Below, piece by piece: positions 12,650 through 24,100 of a stretch of DNA of 64,000 bases. Under the pieces are notes generated by a model. The model was not told the DNA's origin and made no database searches. It saw only the letters and a program-made list of their open reading frames with translations. The stretch is from Fasciola hepatica (taxonomy: Eukaryota > Platyhelminthes > Trematoda > Plagiorchiida > Fasciolidae): contig CANUEZ040000031.1 in the NCBI GenBank assembly GCA_948099385.1, forward strand, positions 4,457,001-4,521,000. Direction: 5' to 3'. Positions within the stretch are counted from its first letter, which is position 1; each line of letters begins with the position of its first letter. A program made the translations under genes and the position numbers.

Positions 12650-13330
12650 CTCAAGAGTTCAACAGACAGACTACACAGCATTTGTGCCACTGACTTCGAT
12701 TCTCAGCCATGTTCTTCAATGTCTCAAACCAACGACAATCCTCGGGCCCCAACCGGGGAGGCGGGAATCAGCAACCGAAGCTATCCCTGGCTAACACGAC
12801 GGCACACCTTTGCATTACACGCCCGATGTTCCCACCAGACGTGAGCAATGCTTCGGAGACATCGGTTGTCGATTACGGAAAGACGCCGAGCCTTCCCAAC
12901 GCGAACTGGTCAGGTCTCGCAACCGTGGAGTAAAGCACTGCAAACAGCTGCGACGTACTCCCGTCCCGTAGAAGAGCCGGAGGTCACGACGACGCCCCAG
13001 GTGCCGCAGGTTTGCGGAAGCTGCTTTTACTCTCGCTATGCGTGAACTGATTTCCTTACCAGCACGACCTCCACTGTTATCAAGCTCCCAAGGTACCTAA
13101 AGTTATCGACTAATTCAAGCCGATCACTACAAACGGTGAAGGTAGGCGCAGGGTCCTCTCAATCTTCCAAAAGCACTTTTCTCTTGGAAGTCGCAAAATG
13201 CATTCCACATCTCGATACCTCAATCGACAAGTCGTCCAAAGAATGTTGCGTTGCCTGTGCGGTACCAGTCAGTAGAGCGATATCGTCGGCTGTGGAATGA
13301 GAGACATACAACTGAGGCAATGATCTTCTC
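12650..13330 (-). mobile_element. RTE-like non-LTR retrotransposon relic, RT catalytic region to C-terminus
   Basis: Reading the minus strand through several frames gives the end of a reverse transcriptase of the RTE-like type common in flatworms. In order: the catalytic box as TADDIALLTGT (normally YADD or FADD); SLDDLSIEVSRCGMHFATSK; an in-frame stop; LELVDNFRYLGSL; after a frameshift ISSRIARVKAASANLRHLGR; after another shift LLHGCET and RRLSVIDNRCLRSIAHVWWE; and a final WFETLKNMAENRSQW. The segment that normally contains the NLHRLRWLGHVLRM-type block is missing between the last two pieces, so there is an internal deletion. At least three frame breaks and a stop make it long dead. The 5' part (endonuclease, RT fingers) was not found upstream. 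Confidence 0.75.
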
Positions 13331-16300
13331 ATTCATTGCGAACAATTTGGAAATATTCGCTCCAAAACAGCGCTGATTATTTCTGGGTTGGAGGAAAACG
13401 AATCAAAGAGCAGACGGTTGTTTTGTAACCTAACTGAGTTTCAACGAGTTGAGAGTTTGATCAGTTGGTACGGAAGCAGGGTTGAGTTCTGGTTCTACTT
13501 CTTTGAGCGTCTCAAAAATCACATCATATGTGGTTTGCCTTCTGCTACTGCAAATACATTGAGCCAGCAGAACTGTGTGGTGCCCACTCAATACGGCGTG
13601 GACTGTACACAGCTGGTAATTCAGTGGTGCCGTGTCAAATGTTCAGTAGCACCGCCAGTGATCTTCACCTTTTAGCAGCTTCAAATTGCTGCTCGTAGCT
13701 GAAATAGTCAAATCAGAATTATTGTAAAGAACGAAATTTTCTCCACGAATAGTTATCATAAGAGATTCTAATTATGAATCAGCATCAGGAACCATGAGGA
13801 CCCATCTGACCATTCGAGACAGCGTTTCTTTCTTCGGCAAAGCGCCTGTAGCGTCGAGTGGAAAATCACAAATATAATTCTGTATCAAACACAAATTCGC
13901 TCCCTCTGACGACGACGCCACATGTTTAACGTGCTGCATCGTCTTCTGTGTGATGTTCCGAGCAGCATCAGGCGGATGTGAGTGGGTGATACTACGTAGA
14001 ACCTTGCGGCTGTGAGTTTTCAGCCTTCCACCACATTGACTAAGTTGTTCACATTTCTAGTGGATAACATCGCCTTTCTTTTTGTCTACCGTCTAAGAGT
14101 AGCCTTGACAGAGTAGCTTTTGTCCGCCCCTACTAGAAACCGTGAATTTCATTATCTGCAGCATGTCATACATGAGCTCTCAGAATTTCTTTGAGAGGAT
14201 GATGAAGTTCTGCCGATTACGGAACCTTGAGAGTGTATGTAACCGTAATTCGCTCATCGGTCGATAACGCATCCCGTATTCAACCTGAGCAAACAAGGCG
14301 ATTGCCTACTTGCCAATGGCTGTGGTCGGTATTCACCAACTAGCCGCAGGTGTTTTCTCCAGCCTTAGGCATGTGAATAAGGGTCGATGAAATGCTCATT
14401 GAAGGCAGTCGGTGTGTAAGAGAAGGCCAGCAGTGAGCCCTGTTTTGCCTACTGCATCTAATTGTTAAGGTGAGTCATTTTATTCACATACTGGGGTAGT
14501 CGAGTGGATCAAGTGTCTATCGCCTCAAAAAGGACGAAGGCTTGAATTCCAGGTACACCGGTTACTGTTGTCGTAGACGGCACTTCGCCATTTCAGCTGA
14601 CCTTATTTTCAAGCCTTCGGCCTTAGGAATTTTGATGCGAAGCTGCTGTGAGGTCACCACAGTCGAAAGATTTTGACTGCGTTCACTTTGCACTTTGTGT
14701 CTTCGAAATCGGATCAAATATCAAAGCATAACAGCAAAGCGCACGCCTTTTCTCCTAACGACTCGTTATCAATATATGACTTTATAAATCTGGATTACCA
14801 CTTGTCGACTATAGATGCTGAGAATGACCAAGGAGGCGGGCTACGCCCAATCCAGTTTCTGAAGGTGCGAATTTTGGAATACTTGAGTGAATATAGTGCA
14901 ATTCAATCACCAAAATGTTCGACGAAGTGTCTGTTTGACCAAATGTCCGACGACCAAGTGTCTGGACACGTGACAGTTCATAACAGGGTTATTCCTAGCT
15001 TTATATCCAGCTCATTTTGAAAGACGGATAGATAAGGTGGTTGGAAAAGCTTATCGCAATCTAACCGTGATTGCAGCGTGCATTTGGGAGACTAACCGAA
15101 CCGCATGGACAGCTCAGTGCAAATTAGTGCGTCGTCAGATTCAAGGTTACTGCAGCACGATCAGCAGCCTTTTATGCAACCAAGCCATTTGCGACGAATT
15201 GCGATGCAGTCGATCTGAGTTCGCTGTTAACTGGAAGAGGGCGATCGTCAGGTAGTTTACCACCCAAGAGGTTTTTATTGGAGAAGAATACGCGGTGGTT
15301 AAAGCACAGAGAGAAAATCGTGACCTGTTGTCGGAACGACAGGAATCTAGCCCAAAAAAGACCCGGCAAATTCGTCTCGGACCACTAGAGCCGACTGACT
15401 ATACCATTAATATCTCAGGTCAAAATCTTACCATCGACTTGGTTCGTCTAACGTAAATTGCTGTGTACCTTTAGGTAGAAGTTATTTGTGATGACCGAAC
15501 TGCTCGAATTGAGCTCGCTACGCATGCGAATCAGCAGTTACATGTCATGAATTTGAAGTGCAGAAGATACGGATTTTAATGGTAAAAAACGTACAGCGGA
15601 AAACAAAATTAAGCAGCAGTTTGGTTGCAATCACCCTGGTTAGTTGTCCCAAGTGTGTCACATACTGTTACATGATACAGCATCAGATCGAAAGCTCGAT
15701 CACTAGAAATCAATATTCAGATAAAGCGGTCAATGACTAGAATGGAATTGATCAGACATGTACGGTGATTTTAGATGTGAGGATGAATGTTGCCTGATTG
15801 ATCACACGTTGAACTTCGGTGAGTTGCACTCTGAACCGAATTTATCGTGCTGCATGTAAGTGTGGCGCGCAATCACCACATTACCTTTGATCATATCCAG
15901 GTTCGTTTATCGAGACTGCTTTTATCGAGATATTGACTGCTCACTTTGCACACACCTCCAAGTTTCATTGAGCATAACCGACTATGGACTGAGATTCGGT
16001 GTAACAGTCCTGTCCTCTCACGACGCCAAAGACAGGAAACTCAGCCTGAGATATGGATAGGGCTTTATTCGAATGATGGAACACGATTCTTGAATATAAA
16101 TTCCTTTGTTGCAACACACCGATGGTAAGGGTCTGAAACGTACGAAGTAATCCCGCCTGTTATCATATACGCGTCAGGGGTCGCATGTTCAATGTGGCTA
16201 ATCTGAACGGGCATTGAGACTGGCAATTTTGATATACCGAGCACAGGAATGAGAAGACTAACGTTCAGAAGACACGGGTGCTCAGACGTCGATAGTTTTC

Positions 16301-18147
16301 GTATTTTCTTTTCGGATAGCAGCAACGATCCTGAGCCGAAAGCAAGGATCGATCTAGTCAGCACAGTGTGCACTTTGTCTCTGTCAGACGAACGGATGGT
16401 TTTAGTTACTTAGACAGGTAAAGACAAACGTGTCTTCTGTTAACAATGCATCCGAAAAACAAGTGAAATGTAATTGCCAAGCTAAAGGTAACTCAGTTGC
16501 TCAAACTACTAATTGTCTTACTGATATGAGGTCTGATGTAAGAACAATATAGTCCTATTGCAGCATGTTGCACTATAGGTAATCTTGAAAATAAGGCGGG
16601 TATTTGTTAGTCCACACGTAACAAGTCAGATCGCATTTGTTTGAATAGGGATCTGCGTCAGCTTTGTCACACTCTGCCTTCCAGTTATAGAAACGAAACC
16701 AAAGGACACATAGGAGAAACAATGACGAACAGCGTACCTCTTGGTTAACTGGGGCAAAAAATCGCAATAATCATGACGACTGATACGGCTGTTCAAATAC
16801 AAAGACTTAGGAGTAACTACTTTCCTTGACATAACCCCAAATGACAAACACCCGAAGAGAACCGTGTAGAGGCTGAACTGGAAGCTATCTTAATTTATTG
16901 GAAAATCTCAATGAAAGAACCGTGAACGATCCATCTGTGTCCTGAAATTGAACCAGCGTGGGATAATTGGCGGGAACCTGAATGAAGCATTAACAAAGCT
17001 CATTGCTCTGTTGTTTTTATAACAGAGACCGTCTAGAATTTCGGAAATAGAGATGGCGTTCAACTCACACCACGTATTAAGGATCTATACATCTCCTCAA
17101 GTTATTCCGCGGGGGGGGATGACTTTAGATCCTAATTCCAAAGACCTATCTCGATGTTCGAGGACGAACGGGAACAAGCTACCTGATCAGGGCGGTATTT
17201 TGCCGTCTTCCTCGAATATTCTTTTCGTCCCGAAGGACATGTTTTATAAAATTTTAAATTCCAACGCTTACTTTTCAGAAAACGCATTTGCTCAAAACGT
17301 TCATACTGGATGATATATGCTGAATAGAGTAGAAATGTTCAGAGAACCTGATTGCACACAATAAACTGAAATTTATGCACTAAGGTTAAGATATAATTGA
17401 ACCAATACATCTCTCTTTCTTGATGTAGGTGCGCGTCTGATACGAGGTTGGGGAGATCTAATGAATGTTTATGCAAAGGATCAGTATATCACCACCTAGA
17501 ACTTATTCTCGGATTTCAGCCACAGAGAAAGAATCGGCCGAAAATAAATGTGCTTTGTCCACATACTTTGTACTCGACTCGAGTGTTCAGTGCCCAGTTC
17601 GCCGGTCATTTTTTCTCACAGGATTTAATGAAACATGACTGATATTCATCAGGCCGCGCTGTGGAATTTAAAAATCATTGTCCAGAAGATCAGAAAGTAT
17701 CTCAAGAGAACAATGAAATATGGTTGCGATAATGCCTTCATAGACAGGGCAGGTTATAGAATCTGGAGTTATCCAAGCTTACACTTATGAAGACTGGGAA
17801 CGTAGTTATTCAACACAAAGGCGAATGCGTAGATATCCTCGGATGTTGTCCAGCGGCTTCTGCTTGATGAGCTTGGCTATCAGAATTCACTGAAGAACAC
17901 TAACTTGAACTACAATCAACACCAATTTTCAAACGTATTGAGAACCATCGGATAATGCATATATATTATATTTTTACGCCGGCTTTAAATCAAACACGTT
18001 GTAACACAACAGAAAAAATCACATAAATGGAAATACAATAGAGTATAACCATCAATATTTGTGTGAGTGGTGTCTCCCATGGTTGTTTGCGTTGTGGTCT
18101 GGTATATTACTCGGTCGCCCAGTTCAGAACAGGCCTTTCTTCCACAG
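13331..18147. other. No recognisable gene
   Basis: Besides the tRNA-like sequence near 14.5 kb I see nothing supportable. Two overlapping minus-strand frames near 16.57-16.85 kb contain a short hydrophobic run but no family motif or convincing exon boundaries. Confidence 0.4.
14490..14562 (+). repeat. tRNA-like sequence, possible SINE head
   Basis: GGGG is followed by the A-box TAGTCGAGTGG (14497-14507), and a B-box-like GCTTGAATTCC lies at 14540-14550. The 43-base offset between the two boxes is that of a class I tRNA. Stems pair imperfectly, so a tRNA-derived SINE or tRNA pseudogene is more likely than a working tRNA gene. Confidence 0.35.
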
Positions 18148-18254
18148 GTACACCTATAGTCTACGCAGCCCGGCGCATTCTACAAGGCAGCGGTATTGGT
18201 CCAGATGAACCGGTGGCCATCTGTATGGTACATTCACTTCTGGAAACCCTGCGG
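18148..18254 (+). CDS. Isolated exon of an unidentified plus-strand gene
   Basis: A 107-nt segment lies between a polypyrimidine-rich acceptor (CTTTCTTCCACAG) and a strong GTAAGT donor. It is open throughout and encodes 35 complete residues, beginning TPIVYAARRILQ and ending VAICMVHSLLETLR, with GIGPDEP in the middle. The composition is that of a real globular protein. I do not recognise the family. No partner exon was identified nearby on the plus strand, so the gene is either widely spread or this is a remnant. Confidence 0.45.
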
Positions 18255-18614
18255 GTAAGTAGAACATGACAGGGGGCCGTGACCCTATTCGTGACTCATC
18301 ACACTCGTCACGTCAGTGTTGTCATCAGACTTACGTAGCGTTTAAGATTGGAGAAGGCTGGCCAAGTAAAATTCCCATCGCTTCCTCGAGCACTGCTGAA
18401 GATTGCCCAAGACCTTTCGTTTGGTGAGCCCACCTTATCTATAGTTAATCGCGGGGTCGGTCGTTCTCCCATTCGCGACCTGGAGACGCACCCCGTAGCA
18501 TACAGCTCTGCTTAGTCCGGATTAGACGACCGGAATCGGATGCTGTTGTTTGCGGGGGTTCCTACAAATCTGACAGTACATTCCTCAGAGAGGGCTTGTT
18601 TTATTGAGTGCAGC

Positions 18615-18616
<2 letters not shown>

Positions 18617-18705
<89 letters not shown>
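18617..18705. repeat. (TA)n microsatellite
   Basis: About 44 uninterrupted AT units between CAGCGAC and GTACACC. Confidence 0.98.
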
Positions 18706-18710
<5 letters not shown>

Positions 18711-19979
18711 CAGGGACCTACGGTTAACCAGGTCAAAGGCCTTTCAGAAATTCAGGTAACATACTTCACCCTGTTCCCCCATGAGGAGCTTTTTGTAGTG
18801 AGCACGGTCATTTCACCTAGGAATGATAGGGCTTGTTGAGCAGGATTTCTTCATTGCAAATTCGTACTGTTGTGCCTTGAGCCTCCCATGTAAAACGTCC
18901 CATCCATCTGGCTATATTTTCCCTGACGATTTTCACTAGCACTTTAGGCTGAATCTTAGAACGCTTGGCATTCATCTTTGAGTAAAAACAATGAAGTTAT
19001 TGCAGAAATATGGATAGAAGCAGGAATGCGTATTAGGACCGTCCCAGAATTCAATAGGGATTCTATTGAGGCTGAATTAGCCTAGACAGCACGATTAATA
19101 GGTGACCGTTACCTAAGTGTACAGAATGAAACAATAAAGGTACACTCAGTTGACTGTTTGTTATAAATTACAGAAGCAGAAGAGCGGTGCTTGCAAAGCA
19201 TAAGGGCACCAAATAGTAAGTGGTCCAATTATGGATATAGCTTTGTTCGTGAGTAAGTTATCGTGATAAATATTTATTTTTATTTGAAATGCAATTGAAA
19301 CTCGTGGTTATCTGTCTGACAACATTTTTTAACCGAATCTCGGATTTGGCCAGTGAACACGCAGTTTGCTTGAAAATTTGTTGAATTCTGCCATATAAGA
19401 GAGGTTTTGTCTGAACTTCCCTTATAGAACACTCAGGGGACGGTCAAGTGTCTCTTTGTAATCCCAATCAGCATAAGGGTCTAAAACGGTTCCCCTGAGG
19501 ACCATATTTTATTATTCGTCTTTAGTTGGGTTTTTGTGTCATCAGCCTAAAAACTGTGTGAAATATGCGTTACCTTTACTTTTTGAAAGGTTCCCTGGGT
19601 TGTGCTTGCGAGACGATCATTCTTGACTTAGACAAAATTCTAAATTAACTTTTTAAGTAGAAAAACAAGAAAGCTAACTACCTAGATGAGCCGCCAAGTT
19701 CTAGACCTTTTTACCTGCCCCAAAATCTTCTCAGAGGTATTTCAAACGGGACCAATATGGGACCGCTTCAGGATCACTTGTGGACATTTTAGGGCCGTTT
19801 TGCTTACCGGACTGCTCGATTTCTGCTAACTTCATCCAACCATCAACTTCGCATTTTTTTACTTTGGTTTTGGTTGCTACCTCGCAGTATCGTTCAGTTG
19901 AGGACAGATTGGATAGGGACATAAAGTGAAGAGAAGCCAAAGACAAAGTAATAAGTGAAAACCGCGGAGGCGGAAAAAA
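18706..19979. other. No recognisable gene
   Basis: Nothing supportable except a short sequence at 19092-19116 (GGTGACCGTTACCTAAGTGT) that recurs in the hairpin repeat at 36.8 kb. Confidence 0.4.
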
Positions 19980-21420
19980 AGAGACCGGATGTAATCATGC
20001 CACTGGTTGACATACCTAGCCACGTAACTTAATGTCTCCAGTCATCAGGTAGGCAGGTCTCGTTGACCCAAACCCAAGAGTCTAACACATGCTACTTGAC
20101 CAAGTACACTGGTGGAAAGTTTCATACCTTTCTGCCATTTCAAAGACTGACCGTCTCGACCTACCTTCCAACCACTACTTGCTTCGGATAACAGCGTACG
20201 CCAGAGGAGCCCATTTACGAACATGCGCAACACAAATCCCAGCGACCTCGACCTGTTTAGATTCATTGCTTGTTCCGGTGACTGACAACTGCCTTCAAGC
20301 ATGCTACGTCTAACCTCGGTATCGTTGATGCGGTATAAACACCGTATTCGAGCAATACTATGGAGATAGCGATTTCCGAACACCAGCAGTATTCGCCTAT
20401 CTTCTGTCGTTAAGTGTCGTGTTTCTGAGTTGTATAAAAAATGGATCTAACTGCTGCAGTGTACAGTCGACCCTTGGTAGACAATCAGATCTCACGACGA
20501 CGCAACAGATCACTGATATTGGCAAAAGCCAAATGCTTCCTCTGTATACGAGACGACATCTCATCCGTTATCTGACCACCTGGTGAGATATAACTGCCTA
20601 GGCAACAAAACGTATCTACTTCACCTAGGGCTACCATTTCTCAGACAACGTTTAGAGTATAGCCAACCCAGCCCCGCAGCAGCATTTAACACTTTAAAGG
20701 TATAAAATGCATTCCGAACATTGCTACATTGTCGTTTAGACTATCCGGAAAAATTGCGACTTATCTGAATCTTCACTCTGAAGAACAATATGGTCCGCAT
20801 ACTGTATGTGTCAGACAGATGATGCTATTCTCGCACGATGATAGGGCTACATTAGGAACCATTTCAATTGCAGCATTGAAGGGGAAGTGCTATAGAGGCT
20901 AATCCTGACAAACACCACTTCCCGTGGTGAACTCAGGTAAAAGATCGCCGAGAGCATAAAATCAACGTCGGGTGTTCTCATGCAAGCACAGGGAGATAGA
21001 GACTGTGGACCTTCTGGAGTTGCACCTGTGTTCTAAAACTAGTCAAGAGATAAATATGTGGACGATACAACTCCAACAGAGTCTGATACCGGCTTGATTC
21101 TCAAGCTTGCACCTTTCACGAGTTTGGACAACCCATGAAGAATAATTACCGCGAGCTATCTAGATGGGACACTTATCAAGCTAATTCTTCTGTGGGTTCC
21201 ACAAGAGGACCTGTCACTTTTCTTGTGAAGCGGCGGAATCACCAATTCGCACCATTCCCACAGAATCTGCTTACTACCCCAGATTGCCTGAAGTTTTGTT
21301 AACTCCGAAACCAGAGCTTCACCTCCATCCTTTAAATAGGATGGAGACAGCCCATCCAGCGCATGAACTTTGTAAGTCTCAAATTAGCCCACTTCCCGGG
21401 TAACCGTTTCTGATGTAGGG
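19980..21420 (-). mobile_element. RTE-like non-LTR retrotransposon relic, RT domain
   Basis: This second RTE-like copy is more complete than the one at 12.65 kb. On the minus strand from right to left: ALDGLSPSYLKDGGEALVSE and the RT finger block ILWEWCELVIPPLHKKSDRS...RISLISV near 21.2 kb; then, after a gap, GMHF.PLKC, EVDTFCCLGSYISPGGQITD, EMSSRIQ...LAFANISDLLRRR and YTAAVRSI; then one open stretch (20383-20045) containing YLHSIARIRCLYRINDTEVR, SRSLGFVLRMF and LSEASSGWKVGRDGQS; ending WLETLSYVARYVNQW near 19.99 kb. Several stops and frameshifts interrupt it, and the region with the YADD box is not clearly readable. It is a dead copy of the same broad lineage as the 12.65-kb relic, though not of the same subfamily. 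Confidence 0.8.
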
Positions 21421-21712
21421 TTGCTTGAGGTTGGGGGGAAGCCCGCTGCACTTTCCAGTCGAAACCAATCCAGTCAAGACAGAGGTAGAAGTTCAGTGAC
21501 AAAAATGTCTGCGAGAGGAAGTTTGTCAGTACGCAGTTCCAGATGAGGCTTGTCATATCAACAGATTGAGAAAGGTCTTCAAGTCTTCGTGACTGGAAGC
21601 AATGGGACACCTCCCGTACGAGCCTCATCACCTTCCGCTTTCTTCTGCGGCCATAAGATAGAGCTTCATGCTGATGGTCCGCCAGATATGGAATTGGGTT
21701 TCATTTGAGCTG

Positions 21713-21979
21713 TTAAAAATTTTCCAGCTCTACAACTGCGAACGGAAGTGAGTTCCACACGTTGGTCACTCTATAGGATGGGAGGTAGATCATGGGTATT
21801 CCAGTCGACTGCAGCTTCACCATTTTTACAAGGTGCCTCCTTGTGCGTGAGTACCCAAAGAAGGAGAATTCCGCTTTCAACGCAGAAGCCATCTTTTTTC
21901 GGAGTACTCTTAGGACGCCCAACAAACCGTTACTAACTCTCCGAGAGCCCTCTGGAAACAATACAGGTAGCTCAACCAA
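21713..21979 (-). mobile_element. CR1-like 3' fragment, C-terminal end of the RT polyprotein
   Basis: An open minus-strand stretch contains FFGYSRTRRHLVKMVKLQS and then YRVTNVWNSLPFAVVELENF. The RV..vWNSLP..VV signature marks the extreme C-terminus of CR1-type ORF2 proteins, so this is a 3' end next to the RTE relic. Upstream sequence up to about 22.38 kb shows no further RT motif that I can read. Confidence 0.5.
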
Positions 21980-24009
21980 CTGTCATAATTGATCTCCGTG
22001 GTCTTGCAGATACGAACATGAATTGCTGCACTCTCAGCAGCTTGTTGAGTTTATCAGCCACACAGGATAACACTGTAGTTCCGCCACACTCTAGTCGAGG
22101 GCGTACACAGGTGGTATGTGGATGTTTGAAAACAATATACGATAGCTTCCAAAATAACCGGTAAATGGCACCAAGTATGTTCCTAGCTGAGACACGTGCC
22201 TTGACGGTGTCATTGCGAGTTTTGGCGAGAAGGTTATTGTCACCCTCGAGCCCCCTTTACAGGCAGATACTCTAAGAGCCGTCTCTTGAGAAGAATAGCT
22301 GTCATTAGACCTCAGTCCCTTTAACTGCATCTGAACACACTTTTGATTTTGACCGGAAGGGCCCAGGCATCGATCCACCGCGCTAGAGTATCCGATTTCG
22401 CTTGTAGTTTCTGGTGATGTGTACTAGTCTAAAACGTGGAATTATAATTTTACTTTATTAAAAATGCACTACGGTTTATCAGTTTGGTAATCATTAGGCA
22501 GCCTTTGGTCCCAAAAGAGTCTCTCAGGAGACCCGGCTGGGTCTCGGATGGGTAAACGCCGGGCATCCGCTAGGTGGGTCCACTACAAATGTTGAGCGTA
22601 GCCCGGCAAATACGCTGAAAGGCAGTGGCTCCTTTTACTCTTCAATTCCTCTCCTAAATTTAGGCATATTTTTCCGTTTTCATTTTAACACACATCTTCA
22701 ATTAGAAAATGCCTAATAATATATAAATAAATCACTGGAATACAATTTACCACATACTGAGGGATATAACAGATTCTTCTTGAAGAATAGCGACTGAATG
22801 TCAGCAGGTCAATTTGTATCGCATTTTTATATCCAAAATTACTACAAAATGCATACAATTGTGATAATAAGATAACATCATAGAGTCTACGGTTTCTAGT
22901 TAATACTGCAAAAGCATCTTCCCAATCCTTACTCGCTTTTGCCCAGAGTTAGCCCGTTAGAGTCTAGCTCAGCGCTGGGCAATGTGCCGCTTGGGCCTTT
23001 TTTGTAGAAATACTGCAGATATTTGGTGATGGAAAGAACGTGGACCGTGTCACTTAGTTTTTAGAAATGTTTACAAATTATGCCCTTTACCTCATCCAAA
23101 ATCTATAAAAGTTCATAAACACGTCCTAAGATGAAATAAAATGGTGTAGTTTTCTGAAATTCCAGTGCAATAAGTATAAGCCATTATATTCCCGGTGTCC
23201 GGAAATGGTACCCCCATAGGTCCCACGGCTATTTTGAACGAGAACATTTCGGGACTAATTTCAAACCTTTGGGAGGTTTTCGGAACCAACTGGGCTAATT
23301 GGGCAATTTTCAGGCCTAATCATCCTAATAAAAATTCAGTGTACCAAAATCAAGACCTAAATGGGGTCCATTCGGTTTTCATGATTGGGTACCCAAGCAG
23401 ACAACGTTTGCTTCTTATCCACTCAGCATACTCAAAATGGTCCTTTCTGGGGCCAGTAATGTAAGATTTAGGGCCCGCTAAGGGCTGCATCCTTACATTC
23501 TTAGAGCATTGCTGCATAAGATATTAGGGATAAATTCTGGCATGCTAACAAGTCGCAGCAAAATGAGCGGAAAGCAATACCTTTCAATTCCAAATTACGT
23601 TTATTTGCTCGAATAAATACCATATTTATCCACTTTCCATTGTCTTAAACCAGTAGCTACTGTTTTACTACCCCTTAAAAGATCATAGGTTACGTAGCAA
23701 TAAAGGCATACAATATGCTAATTTACAGTGCTTTCATCTACAAATACGCTATAGCACACATTTACATCGAAGTATATATTTCTCCTTGAATTTGAGGATT
23801 TACTGTTATGACCTACTGATCATACATTACACGTCTGCTCTTAGCTGCTGGCATTCGTCAAGGGCACTGTGGGTAGTTTCCTGCTTGGATTGCTGGATGA
23901 GGGACATTTTCGTTCATTTATACCCTATAAGCACATTGCCTAGCGCTACGCTGGGCAGAATGACTGGTGATATTAGTGGGGAAACATGAGGGCTTATGAA
24001 CTCCCCGGG

Positions 24010-24096
<87 letters not shown>
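24010..24096. repeat. (TA)n microsatellite
   Basis: About 43 uninterrupted TA units. Confidence 0.98.

Positions 24097-24100
<4 letters not shown>

Noticed and set aside
16573..16847. Minus-strand frame with a hydrophobic run (SLFLLCVLWFRFYNWK) and several Cys, possibly an upstream exon of the SLC6-like gene
   Set aside because: No SLC6 motif, and the acceptor and donor are not convincing; two overlapping frames are equally open.
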